Shown: positions 8,154 through 14,349 of the stretch, piece by piece
Position numbering within the stretch: position 1 is the first letter of the stretch
How the letters are laid out: each line of letters begins with the position of its first letter
DNA from: Bacillota bacterium
GTDB lineage: Bacteria > Bacillota > Clostridia > Oscillospirales > Ruminococcaceae
Direction of reading: 5' to 3'
Assembly: GCA_023391005.1 (NCBI GenBank)
Contig: JAEWBS010000032.1
Span: 1 to 23,178, forward strand
DNA length: 23,178 nucleotides
Translations under genes and position numbers: made by a program
The notes under the pieces: model-generated
Seen by the model: the letters and a program-made list of their open reading frames with translations, nothing else
Told to the model about the DNA's origin: nothing
Databases searched by the model: none

Positions 8154-9428
8154 ATGAAACCGTTTAGTGAAAAAATCAGTTCGGTGCACGGTATGGAGAT
8201 ATTAGATTCGCGCGGCAACCCCACCGTTAAGGTGCGGGTGGCGCTGGAGCAGGGCGCGGCGGGCGAGGCGTGCGTGCCGTCGGGCGCTTCAACCGGCAGC
8301 TTTGAGGCGCACGAGCTGCGCGACGGCGGCGCGCGTTACGGCGGCAAGGGCGTGCTCAAGGCCGTCGCGGGAATCGGACAGGAGATTGCCCCGGCTATCT
8401 ACGGCCTTAGCGCCGGGAATATTGCCGAAATTGACGGCGTTATGATGCGGCTTGATAAGACCGAAAACAAGTCCCGCTTAGGGGCCAATGCGATGCTGGG
8501 CGTCTCGATGGCCTGCGCCCGCGCGGCGGCAGCGCAACACCATGTCGAGCTGTTTGAGTTTTTGGGCGGCAAGTTTGCGCGCACGCTGCCGGTGCCGATG
8601 ATGAACATTTTAAACGGCGGTCGCCACGCCGACAACAACATGGCTATTCAGGAGTTTATGATCATGCCGGTGGGCGCGGGCAGCTTTGCTGAGGCGCTGC
8701 AATGGGGCAGCGAGATTCACCACGCGCTGGGCGCGCTGCTTAAAAGCAAGGGCCTGAGCACCGGCGTGGGGGACGAGGGCGGCTTTGCGCCGAACCTTGC
8801 GGGCGACGAGCAGGCGCTGGAATTTATTGTCGCCGCGATCGAAAAGGCGGGCCTGAATACCGATCAGGTCAAGCTTGTGATCGACGCTGCCGCCAGCGAA
8901 TGGGTTTCGCCCGAGGGCGGTTATGTCGCGCTCAAGCGCGGCACGCCTTATACGACCGAGCAGCTTTGCGACTACTGGGAGAAGCTCTGCGGCAGCTACC
9001 CGATTCTGTCGCTGGAAGATTGTCTTGGCGAAGAGGACTGGGAGGGCTGGCAGCAGCTGACAAGCCGTTTAGGCGGCAAGGTGCAACTCGTCGGAGACGA
9101 TCTGTTTGTCACCAACCCCACGCGGTTGGAACGGGGCATTAAAAACGGCGTTGCCAACGCGATTTTAATCAAGCCCAACCAGATCGGCACGCTCTCTGAG
9201 ACGCTGCACGCTATTTCACTGGCGCAGTCCTGCCGCTATGGGACCGTTATTTCACACCGCTCGGGCGAGACGGAGGATGCCTTCATCGCCGATTTGGCGG
9301 TGGCGGTGAACGCGGGACAGATTAAGACCGGCGCGCCCTGCCGCAGCGAGCGGGTGGCCAAATATAACCGCCTGCTCGAAATTGAGCGTCTGCTCGGCAC
9401 AAGCGCCGTTTATGGCAGCCAGCGTTAA
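8154..9428 (+). CDS. eno: Enolase (phosphopyruvate hydratase)
   Basis: It interconverts 2-phosphoglycerate and phosphoenolpyruvate in glycolysis; PEP is also a substrate of the aroF and aroA products next door. The product is 424 residues, normal length. Conserved positions are the SGASTG loop at 43-48, H158 in GGRHADN, E208 in GDEGGFAPN, the Mg ligands D244, E288 and D315, K340 in LIKPNQIGT, H368-R369-S370, and K391 in IKTGAP. Some usually fixed spots differ: the proline after the E288-D289 pair is Cys (LEDCLGEEDW), and SREA is SFEA. All catalytic residues are present, so I expect an active though somewhat divergent enzyme. The ATG is preceded by AAAAGGGAGG. A strong terminator follows directly. 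Confidence 0.95.
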   Translation: MKPFSEKISSVHGMEILDSRGNPTVKVRVALEQGAAGEACVPSGASTGSFEAHELRDGGARYGGKGVLKAVAGIGQEIAPAIYGLSAGNIAEIDGVMMRLDKTENKSRLGANAMLGVSMACARAAAAQHHVELFEFLGGKFARTLPVPMMNILNGGRHADNNMAIQEFMIMPVGAGSFAEALQWGSEIHHALGALLKSKGLSTGVGDEGGFAPNLAGDEQALEFIVAAIEKAGLNTDQVKLVIDAAASEWVSPEGGYVALKRGTPYTTEQLCDYWEKLCGSYPILSLEDCLGEEDWEGWQQLTSRLGGKVQLVGDDLFVTNPTRLERGIKNGVANAILIKPNQIGTLSETLHAISLAQSCRYGTVISHRSGETEDAFIADLAVAVNAGQIKTGAPCRSERVAKYNRLLEIERLLGTSAVYGSQR

Positions 9429-9455
9429 TTAAAAAGGACGGCTGCCGCCTGTTTT

Positions 9456-9507
9456 AAAAAGCCGTACCCTCCCGGTATGCTAAAATCCGGGTAGGGTACG
9501 GCTTTTT
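9456..9507 (+). terminator. Strong rho-independent terminator after enolase
   Basis: A near-perfect stem of about 20 bp pairs AAAAAGCCGTACCCTcCCGG with its complement (9487-9507, one bulged T) and ends in a T run. Because the stem starts with an A run, it can also stop transcripts coming from the minus strand. Confidence 0.9.
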
Positions 9508-9530
9508 ACAGCAATTTGCCTTATCACTCG

Positions 9531-9664
9531 GATTGATAACGCCATCTTGCATGCGGCTGAACTTAAAGAAGCCCCAGCATCCGAATAATAAGTTCACCCG
9601 CGATAAATTTCTTTACTTATAATGGTTAGGCAATTTAAAGTCCGCTGTGGTCTTGCGCCACAGC
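9531..9664 (+). repeat. Dispersed hairpin repeat, copy A
   Basis: This stretch resembles 11613-11712 in order and sequence: both have GATAACG, CTTGCATGCGG, a stem of about 11-12 bp, the loop motif GAATAATA, then CCGCGATA and a block like TTTAAAGTCCGCTGTG. Here the stem is 9553-9564 with 9590-9601 (one mismatch). Stem bases that differ from copy B largely keep pairing, for example ACTT/AAGT here against ACC/GGT there. Copy A has about 25 extra bases between the hairpin and the TTTAAAGTC block. Confidence 0.55.
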
Positions 9665-9670
9665 GGACTT
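9638..9670 (-). terminator. Probable terminator of the small minus-strand membrane protein gene
   Basis: A perfect 13-bp stem (9638-9650 with 9658-9670, 7-nt loop) lies 62 nt beyond the minus-strand stop at 9733. Read on the minus strand it is followed by TTTAAATT, a weak T tract. The same stem could also act on the plus strand, where no T run follows. Confidence 0.55.
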
Positions 9671-9688
9671 ATCACTGGACTTATCACT
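9665..9688. repeat. Tandem duplication of a 12-bp unit
   Basis: GGACTTATCACT occurs twice in direct contact (9665-9676 and 9677-9688), starting within the right arm of the adjacent stem. It looks like a small slippage duplication. Confidence 0.8.
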
Positions 9689-9732
9689 ATTATACTGCCG
9701 TTTCAGCCAAAACGTGGCCGTACCGGGCGGTG

Positions 9733-10020
9733 TCAGCAGGACTTTTCTTTCTCGGCCAGCTCGTCGAGTCGCTTATTGCGAAAATACAGCACCAAATCGG
9801 TCGAGACCATGACAAGGTTGAGCATATACAGATACATCACATAATCGGGCGAGTTAATCAGCTTGTTGATCACGCCGCTGATATAACCGATGATGATGGT
9901 CACTAAAAAGACAACGCTTTTTCCCTTCGCGGTTCGGGCCGTGTAGGATTTGTGAATCGAAGCCGGCCACGCCGCGCCAAAGCAGAGCAGCATGATGATC
10001 TCAAAAATTTTTGTTTGCAA
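9733..10020 (-). CDS. Small PQ-loop/SemiSWEET-like membrane protein
   Basis: The 95-residue product has three hydrophobic stretches: one near the N-terminus (IIMLLCFGAAWP), a middle one (VVFLVTIIIGYISGV) and a C-terminal one (YLYMLNLVMVSTDLVLYF), then a basic-acidic tail. The FGAAWP-S spacing, the KGKS turn and the conserved Asn in the last helix recall half-size PQ-loop proteins, some of which move sugars across the membrane; the assignment is tentative. Start choice: TTG at 10020 has GAGAGGGG seven nt upstream. The longer frame from TTG 10038 lacks a ribosome site, and ATG 9993 would cut into the first helix. It lies 91 nt after the aldehyde dehydrogenase stop on the same strand. Confidence 0.7.
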   Translation of the reverse strand: MQTKIFEIIMLLCFGAAWPASIHKSYTARTAKGKSVVFLVTIIIGYISGVINKLINSPDYVMYLYMLNLVMVSTDLVLYFRNKRLDELAEKEKSC

Positions 10021-10105
10021 AAAAGTCGCCCCTCTCAATTCGTACAGATATGTTCGGGCCGGTCAGTTGCAAGCACGGCGTCTGATCGGCAGCGCACCTT
10101 ATCTT

Positions 10106-10133
10106 ATTTTATCAGAAGGATCGTTTTTGTAAA
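10106..10133 (-). promoter_or_regulatory. Candidate promoter for the small membrane protein gene
   Basis: On the minus strand TTTACA (10133-10128) and TAAAAT (10111-10106) are 16 nt apart, each one base off consensus. The -35 hexamer lies within the last codons of the aldehyde dehydrogenase gene. It would allow the small gene to be expressed on its own. Confidence 0.4.
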
Positions 10134-11527
10134 TAAGCAATTTTAGAAAGCATGGCTTTCGCGGCAAAAAGCTTGCCCTTAAAATGGGGCGGGTAACGCA
10201 GCGGCAATTCGAGCAGGGGCGGTTTTACCAATACCGAGCGCAGGTTTGAAAAAGCGTCGAACGACGCCTTGCCGTGGTAGCGCCCCATACCGCTCATACC
10301 GACGCCGCCAAACGGCAGCAGCGGCGAAGAAACATGCATGACGACGTCGTTGACACAGCCGCCACCTGCCGAGGTCTGGGACAGCACCCGCGCAACCGCC
10401 CTTTTATCGGTCGAAAAGTGGTAGAGCGCGAGCGGCTTTTCGCCCTTGCGGATCAGGCCGATGGCGTCGTCAAGCGAATCGTACGCCACAATCGGCAGAA
10501 TGGGGCCAAACAGCTCCTGCTGCATACAGGGGGATTGGGACGAGACGGGGAAAAGCAGCGTCGGCTCAAATCGGCGTTTATCGATATCAAAGCCGCCGCC
10601 GAACACAATGCGCTCTCCTTTAAGCACCCCGGCCAGCCGCTCGGTATGCTGCGGTGTGATGATGCGGGGCCAGTCGGCGGTGAGCTTGCCGCAGGGGTAA
10701 TAAAGCTTTTTGATGCTGCGCTTGAGCTCCAGCACGAAATGGGGCGCAACGCTTTTTTGCACCAGCAGATAGTCGGGCGCGACGCAGGTCTGCCCCGCGT
10801 TTAAGAATTTCCCCCACGCAATGCGCCTTGCAGCCTGTGGCAACGCGGCGGTTTCGTCGACAATGCAGGGCGATTTGCCGCCCAACTCTAAAATGACCGG
10901 CGTCAGATGCCGGGCGGCAGCCTGCATTACGCGCCGCCCGACGGCGGGGCTGCCGGTGAAGAAGATCAGATCAAAGCGCTCGTTTAACAACGCGTCAGAC
11001 ACGCTATGATCGCCCGTCAGCACCGCGACGTGGCGGGGGTCAAAGGCCGCCTTAATGATGCGTGAAAGCAGCGCCGAGGTGTGCGGTGTATTAGAAGAGG
11101 GCTTTAGCACCGCGCAGTTGCCCGCCGCCACCGCGCCGATCAGCGGGGCCAGTGCCAGCAGCGCGGGGTAGTTCCAAGGCGAGAGAATCAGCACCGTGCC
11201 CAGCGGCTCGGGGCGCACCGCCGCTTTGGCGGGGGCGTTTATCACGCCGACGCTCACCGGCCGCGGGGCGGCCCAACGCGCGAGCGAATGGATGGCAAGC
11301 GCGAGTTCCTCTTGCAGCATCAAAAACTCACAGCTCCAGCTGTCGAAGGCGCAGCGTCCAAAATCTTTTTTTACAGCGTTATAAAGGGCCTGTTCATAGT
11401 GATGCAGCGCACTTTTTAAACGCAGCAGCGCCGCCCTGCGCGCGTTGACCGGCAGTGTTTGGCCCCGGCCAAAATAATCCCGCATGGGCTCGAGCAGCGC
11501 GGTGAAATTTTCTTGCTTCTGTGCCAT
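10112..11527 (-). CDS. Aldehyde dehydrogenase, class 3 (ALDH3/YwdH-like)
   Basis: It is an NAD(P)-dependent oxidoreductase turning aldehydes into carboxylic acids; the physiological substrate is unknown. The 471-residue length fits the class 3 group, which is shorter than classical 490-500 residue enzymes. Landmarks are SPWNYP at 116-121, the cofactor lysine K142 in LKPSSNTP, FFTGSPAVG at 189-197, the general base E214 in LELGGKSP, the nucleophile C248 in NAGQTCVAPDY, and PFGGVGMSGMGRYHG near the C-terminus, typical of the fatty or coniferyl aldehyde branch. The ATG at 11527 has GGATGG eight nt upstream; upstream in-frame starts at 11539 and 11593 lack proper ribosome sites. No obvious pathway partner is adjacent, apart from the small membrane protein just downstream. 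Confidence 0.92.
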   Translation of the reverse strand: MAQKQENFTALLEPMRDYFGRGQTLPVNARRAALLRLKSALHHYEQALYNAVKKDFGRCAFDSWSCEFLMLQEELALAIHSLARWAAPRPVSVGVINAPAKAAVRPEPLGTVLILSPWNYPALLALAPLIGAVAAGNCAVLKPSSNTPHTSALLSRIIKAAFDPRHVAVLTGDHSVSDALLNERFDLIFFTGSPAVGRRVMQAAARHLTPVILELGGKSPCIVDETAALPQAARRIAWGKFLNAGQTCVAPDYLLVQKSVAPHFVLELKRSIKKLYYPCGKLTADWPRIITPQHTERLAGVLKGERIVFGGGFDIDKRRFEPTLLFPVSSQSPCMQQELFGPILPIVAYDSLDDAIGLIRKGEKPLALYHFSTDKRAVARVLSQTSAGGGCVNDVVMHVSSPLLPFGGVGMSGMGRYHGKASFDAFSNLRSVLVKPPLLELPLRYPPHFKGKLFAAKAMLSKIAYLQKRSF

Positions 11528-11548
11528 AAAAAACGCCATCCTTATCTT

Positions 11549-11800
11549 TATAGTCAACCCACTTAAAAACGGAAAAGCCTTTGCTGTCTGCAAGCAGGAT
11601 TATTTTGATGATAACGTTACTTGCTTGCATGCGGTTGAACCAAGACGGTCCATGTATTTGAATAATAGGGTCAACCGCGATATTTTTAAGTCTCGCTGTG
11701 TTGTTGTCCTTAGGTATGCGCCAGCCCCTCTGGGCCCGCCGCCTTGGCGGGCAAATCCCGCGCCGATTTCCAAGCGGTTGACTATATTGTTTTTAAGTCG
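11549..11800. repeat. Complex of short inverted and direct repeats between aldehyde dehydrogenase and amidase genes
   Basis: TATAGTCAACC at 11549-11559 is repeated as its exact complement at 11776-11786, and ACTTAAAAAC at 11561-11570 as its complement at 11789-11798. The two pairs do not nest as one simple hairpin. The core GCGGTTGA or its complement also occurs at 11631 and 11671. A perfect 7-bp hairpin (GCCCGCC/GGCGGGC) lies at 11734-11752. The stretch has no gene and reads like decayed or rearranged hairpin repeats. Confidence 0.5.
11613..11712 (+). repeat. Dispersed hairpin repeat, copy B
   Basis: This is the partner of the copy at 9531-9664, in the same orientation. The stem is 11631-11641 with 11668-11678 (GCGGTTGAACC against GGGTCAACCGC, one mismatch), with the shared loop motif GAATAATA and the downstream blocks CCGCGATA and TTTTTAAGTC. 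Both copies lie in gaps between genes. Confidence 0.55.
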
Positions 11801-11867
11801 GGAACACTGCAATCTAATTTATCATAACATGAAAAAGGAATAAAACTTTGTAGAAAGGGGCAAGACC

Positions 11868-12443
11868 ATGCCACTTGTGGATATTACCTACGACCGGCGG
11901 GCGGCTGTCGCCTACGCCAACCGCTGGGCTTATTTTCGCAATCCCAATTTTCTCGATTTTTCAGAGCTGGGGGGCGATTGCACCAACTTTGCGTCACAGT
12001 GCCTGCTGGCGGGCGGCGCTGTGATGAATTATACCCCGACGTTTGGCTGGTACTATATCGACTCGAACAACCGCGCGCCCGCGTGGACCGGCGTGGAGTA
12101 CCTGTATAATTTTTTGACCACCAACAAAGATGTAGGCCCCTACGCCACCGATAGCGACATTTTGGCCATGCAGCCGGGCGATCTGGTGCAGCTTGAGCTT
12201 GATAAGGGCCGCTTTCAGCACACGCCGGTCATCACCGAAATCAGGGGCATTGTGCCGACGATGAATAACATCTATGTGGCGGCGCACTCACAGGACGCCA
12301 ACTGCCGCCCGCTCTCGAGCTATCCGATTAAGCGCGTACGGTTTTTACATATTGAAGGTATCCGCTACATGACCGAGCGCATCACGCCGCAAACCAACCA
12401 GAATATCACGCAGGCGGCGCAGAGCGCCCGTCGAACGCTTTAG
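11868..12443 (+). CDS. Amidase_6 (putative amidase domain) protein
   Basis: The 191-residue product matches the Amidase_6 family found mostly in Firmicutes, thought to have a papain-like fold. It starts with the family-type YDRRAAVAYANRW. C38 in GGDCTNFASQC is the probable nucleophile, and H118 (FQHTPVIT) or H140 (VAAHSQD) the probable histidine partner; WYY, PAWTG and MQPGDLV are further shared blocks. Substrates of the family are largely unproven; cell-wall peptide amides are a guess. No signal peptide or membrane segment is visible, odd if it acts on the wall. The ATG has GAAAGGGG upstream. No linked operon partner; a terminator follows at 12580. Confidence 0.85.
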   Translation: MPLVDITYDRRAAVAYANRWAYFRNPNFLDFSELGGDCTNFASQCLLAGGAVMNYTPTFGWYYIDSNNRAPAWTGVEYLYNFLTTNKDVGPYATDSDILAMQPGDLVQLELDKGRFQHTPVITEIRGIVPTMNNIYVAAHSQDANCRPLSSYPIKRVRFLHIEGIRYMTERITPQTNQNITQAAQSARRTL

Positions 12444-12579
12444 AGATATACCATTGACCAGCCCTATGCCGGTAATGCGCTAAAAGCAGAGACAGACGGA
12501 TATACAGTAGACCTTCGTAGAAAATAAAAATCCGCTGTCAGCATATGGCTTTTGGCGCGTTATCGGTATTATTATATAA

Positions 12580-12629
12580 CGCCGCAGAGGGGACTGCAAT
12601 CGGCAAGTCCTTTCTGCGGCGTTTTGTTT
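12580..12629 (+). terminator. Rho-independent terminator between amidase and lipid kinase genes
   Basis: CGCCGCAGA (12580-12588) pairs with TCTGCGGCG (12613-12621), with an inner GGACT/AGTCC stem, then TTTTGTTT. It lies 136 nt after the amidase stop, and its tail runs into the next promoter. Confidence 0.85.
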
Positions 12630-12657
12630 GACTTTAGGCCGCCCTCTTTTTTATAAT
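12628..12657 (+). promoter_or_regulatory. Sigma-A-type promoter for the lipid kinase gene
   Basis: TTGACT (12628-12633) and a perfect TATAAT (12652-12657) are 18 nt apart. Predicted transcription starts near 12664, only about 14 nt before the preferred TTG start, so the leader is just the ribosome site. The -35 box overlaps the T tract of the preceding terminator. Confidence 0.75.
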
Positions 12658-12677
12658 AGCACTAGAGGGTGAGAAAT

Positions 12678-13589
12678 TTGAGACATGTTTTTATATTAAA
12701 CCCCAAGGCAGGCAAAGTTGACTGCACACCGGTGCTTTGCTCCGAGATACAAGCGCTCTTTGCCGGACGGGGCGAGGCTTATGAGCTGGCGGTTACGCAG
12801 TACCCGGGCCACGCCGAAGAGATTGCGCGGCGCTGCGCTGCCGACGGCGTCGAAACGACGCTGTACGCCTGCGGCGGCGACGGCACGCTCAGCGAGGTGG
12901 CGCAGGCGCTGCCGGGTCATCCACAGCTCATTTTAGCGCCGGTGCCGGTGGGAACCGGAAACGATTTTGTCCGCAGCCTTCTGCCGGGTGGCAAAGCGCG
13001 GTTTTCGCTGTCGGCGCTGCTCGATGGCCGGGTTGTACCGCTCGATCTGCTGCTGGCGGGAGAGCGGGTATGCTTAAATATCGCCTCGGTGGGGTTGGAC
13101 GCCGCCATCGCGCAGAATATGGCGCGCTTTAAGCGCTGGCCACTGATCAAGGGCGAAACGGCTTATATGCTGTCTTTAATCTACTGCTTTTTTACCAAGA
13201 TGCGCTACCGCTATCAGTTTGAGCTAGACGGCATACCGCAGCCCGAGGGGGATATTCTCTTTGCGGTCGCGGCCAACGGACGGTACTACGGCGGCGGCTT
13301 TATGGCGGCGCCGCTAGCCGACTGGCAGGACGGCATGATCGATTTTATACAAATTCCGGCTTTGTCACGCCTGCGTCTGCTGCCGATGATCAGCCGGTAC
13401 AAACGCGGCGAGCATCTGCAAAAATACGATTTCATCCGGTTTGCCCGGTGCCAGCAACTGCGCATTCTGTCGGACAAGCCGGTGGCGTTAAACCGCGACG
13501 GGGAGATCGCGCCCGCCGAAAGCCCTGCTATAACAATTTTGCCCGCCGCCGCAAGGCTGCTGATCCCGACGCAGTTTGGAGCTGTCTAA
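12678..13589 (+). CDS. Diacylglycerol kinase family lipid kinase (YegS/DgkB-like)
   Basis: It probably phosphorylates a membrane lipid such as diacylglycerol with ATP, recycling it to phosphatidic acid. The product is 303 residues, normal for the soluble DgkB/YegS type. Landmarks are ILNPKAGK at 6-13, the ATP-binding GGDGT at 66-70, PVGTGNDFVRS near 90-100, and the C-terminal NRDGE. Start choice: TTG 12678 has GAGG nine nt upstream, whereas the in-frame GTG at 12669 sits inside that ribosome site and just 5 nt past the predicted transcription start. The lipid substrate is not determined by the sequence. It is a single-gene unit ended by the hairpin at 13605. Confidence 0.88.
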   Translation: MRHVFILNPKAGKVDCTPVLCSEIQALFAGRGEAYELAVTQYPGHAEEIARRCAADGVETTLYACGGDGTLSEVAQALPGHPQLILAPVPVGTGNDFVRSLLPGGKARFSLSALLDGRVVPLDLLLAGERVCLNIASVGLDAAIAQNMARFKRWPLIKGETAYMLSLIYCFFTKMRYRYQFELDGIPQPEGDILFAVAANGRYYGGGFMAAPLADWQDGMIDFIQIPALSRLRLLPMISRYKRGEHLQKYDFIRFARCQQLRILSDKPVALNRDGEIAPAESPAITILPAAARLLIPTQFGAV

Positions 13590-13604
13590 AAGTCATACTA
13601 TGAA

Positions 13605-13645
13605 CGCCTATGGCTGGCCTAATCGGCCAGCCATAGGCGGACCAT
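13605..13645 (+). terminator. Terminator-like perfect hairpin after the lipid kinase gene
   Basis: A perfect 15-bp stem (13605-13619 with 13625-13639, 5-nt loop) lies 15 nt beyond the lipid kinase stop. The following bases contain only a short TTTT after a four-base gap, so efficiency may be moderate. Confidence 0.7.
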
Positions 13646-13940
13646 TTTAATAGGATACGCCGCCGTGCCCCAGAAGGCCAGACAAACTTCATTGGCGCGC
13701 ATAATCGCGTAACAAGTCTGGATGCGCGCCCACTGACGTTGGGGGTAGGTAACACTTTCACGTAGGGCATAGTCAACAACCGTTTAAGCTCTCAAACCCT
13801 GCCGTTCCAAAATCCCATCGGAAGTCAAGGGGGCACGCGGGGGAACAGCGTCCCGCCCGCGAGGCGCTTCGCATCTGTAACGTAGTGAAAGATGCTTGCA
13901 TGTTCCGCAGGACATGCAAGCGCCGGGGGTGGGGGCCGTT
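13645..13940 (-). repeat. Dispersed intergenic repeat of about 300 bp, copy 1
   Basis: Read on the minus strand, this stretch is colinear with 20073-20375 on the plus strand. Shared blocks, in order, are CGCTTGCATGT and its hairpin partner, CGTTAC-GA, GGGACGCTGT-CCCCG, TGGGATTTTG, TTGACTAT and ATCCAGACT-GTT, then CCT-TGGGG-CG. The core hairpin here is 13894-13903 with 13912-13921, 10 bp and perfect. The end near 13645 is approximate. Similarity is patchy, as expected for old copies or a structure under RNA-level selection. Confidence 0.65.
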
Positions 13941-14013
13941 CCCGCGCGCGAGCGCAAAACAACCTCCGAAGTTTAAGTGCGGCAGCCAATAACGTATGAC
14001 TTTTGACGATCTG

Positions 14014-14046
14014 AGCCCCTGAAAGCATCGCTTTCAGGGGCTTTTC
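14014..14046 (+). terminator. Rho-independent terminator with no obvious gene upstream
   Basis: AGCCCCTGAAAG (14014-14025) pairs perfectly with CTTTCAGGGGCT (14031-14042) over a 5-nt loop, then TTT. It lies more than 400 nt after the last plus-strand gene, which already has its own terminator. Confidence 0.75.
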
Positions 14047-14210
14047 ACCTGCAAAATAACCTGATGCGAACCGCCGTCTGGGTATTAAGGAACGCCGCCG
14101 TGGCGTCGCTAACGTGAAAATGATGATGCTAAAATTAAAAAACATTAAAAATCACAAAAAAAGGCAGATTTGTCCCGTAGCTGAGCGTCGCAATGTTTTG
14201 TAAAATATAG
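14047..14210. other. AT-rich gap before the ABC transporter operon
   Basis: The stretch has A-rich tracts around 14120-14165 and a small 5-bp stem at 14092-14106. I see no gene here. A-rich runs at this place could serve as upstream promoter elements for the promoter at 14211. Confidence 0.4.
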
Positions 14211-14239
14211 TTGTAAACAAGGGTTGTTGTTAATATATT
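14211..14239 (+). promoter_or_regulatory. Candidate promoter of the ABC transporter operon
   Basis: TTGTAA (14211-14216) and TATATT (14234-14239) are 17 nt apart. The spacer holds the dyad AACAAgggTTGTT, a possible operator. About 100 nt of leader follow, with a two-part hairpin (CTGCA 14282-14286 / TGCAG 14316-14320 around CTGTG/CACAG) just before the ribosome site. Confidence 0.5.
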
Positions 14240-14349
14240 TTGGTCATTCGATCCTAACGCCTGCTTTTAATAGATGTAAACCTGCACCTTGGAACAGCGC
14301 TGTGCTTTCACAGGATGCAGTTACATAAAAATTTTTGAGGAGGACTAAA

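Noticed and set aside
7992..8189. Minus-strand open frame of 65 codons over the enolase leader
   Set aside because: It follows the inverted-repeat element and continues into the enolase start; no start signal and no domain.
11549..11798. An insertion sequence bounded by the 11-bp inverted repeats
   Set aside because: No transposase frame lies inside, the repeat pairs do not nest, and no target duplication is visible.
14335..14349. Longer N-terminus for the transporter binding protein from a TTG
   Set aside because: The TTG overlaps the GAGGAGG ribosome site that serves the ATG at 14350, and the ATG gives a standard lipoprotein signal.
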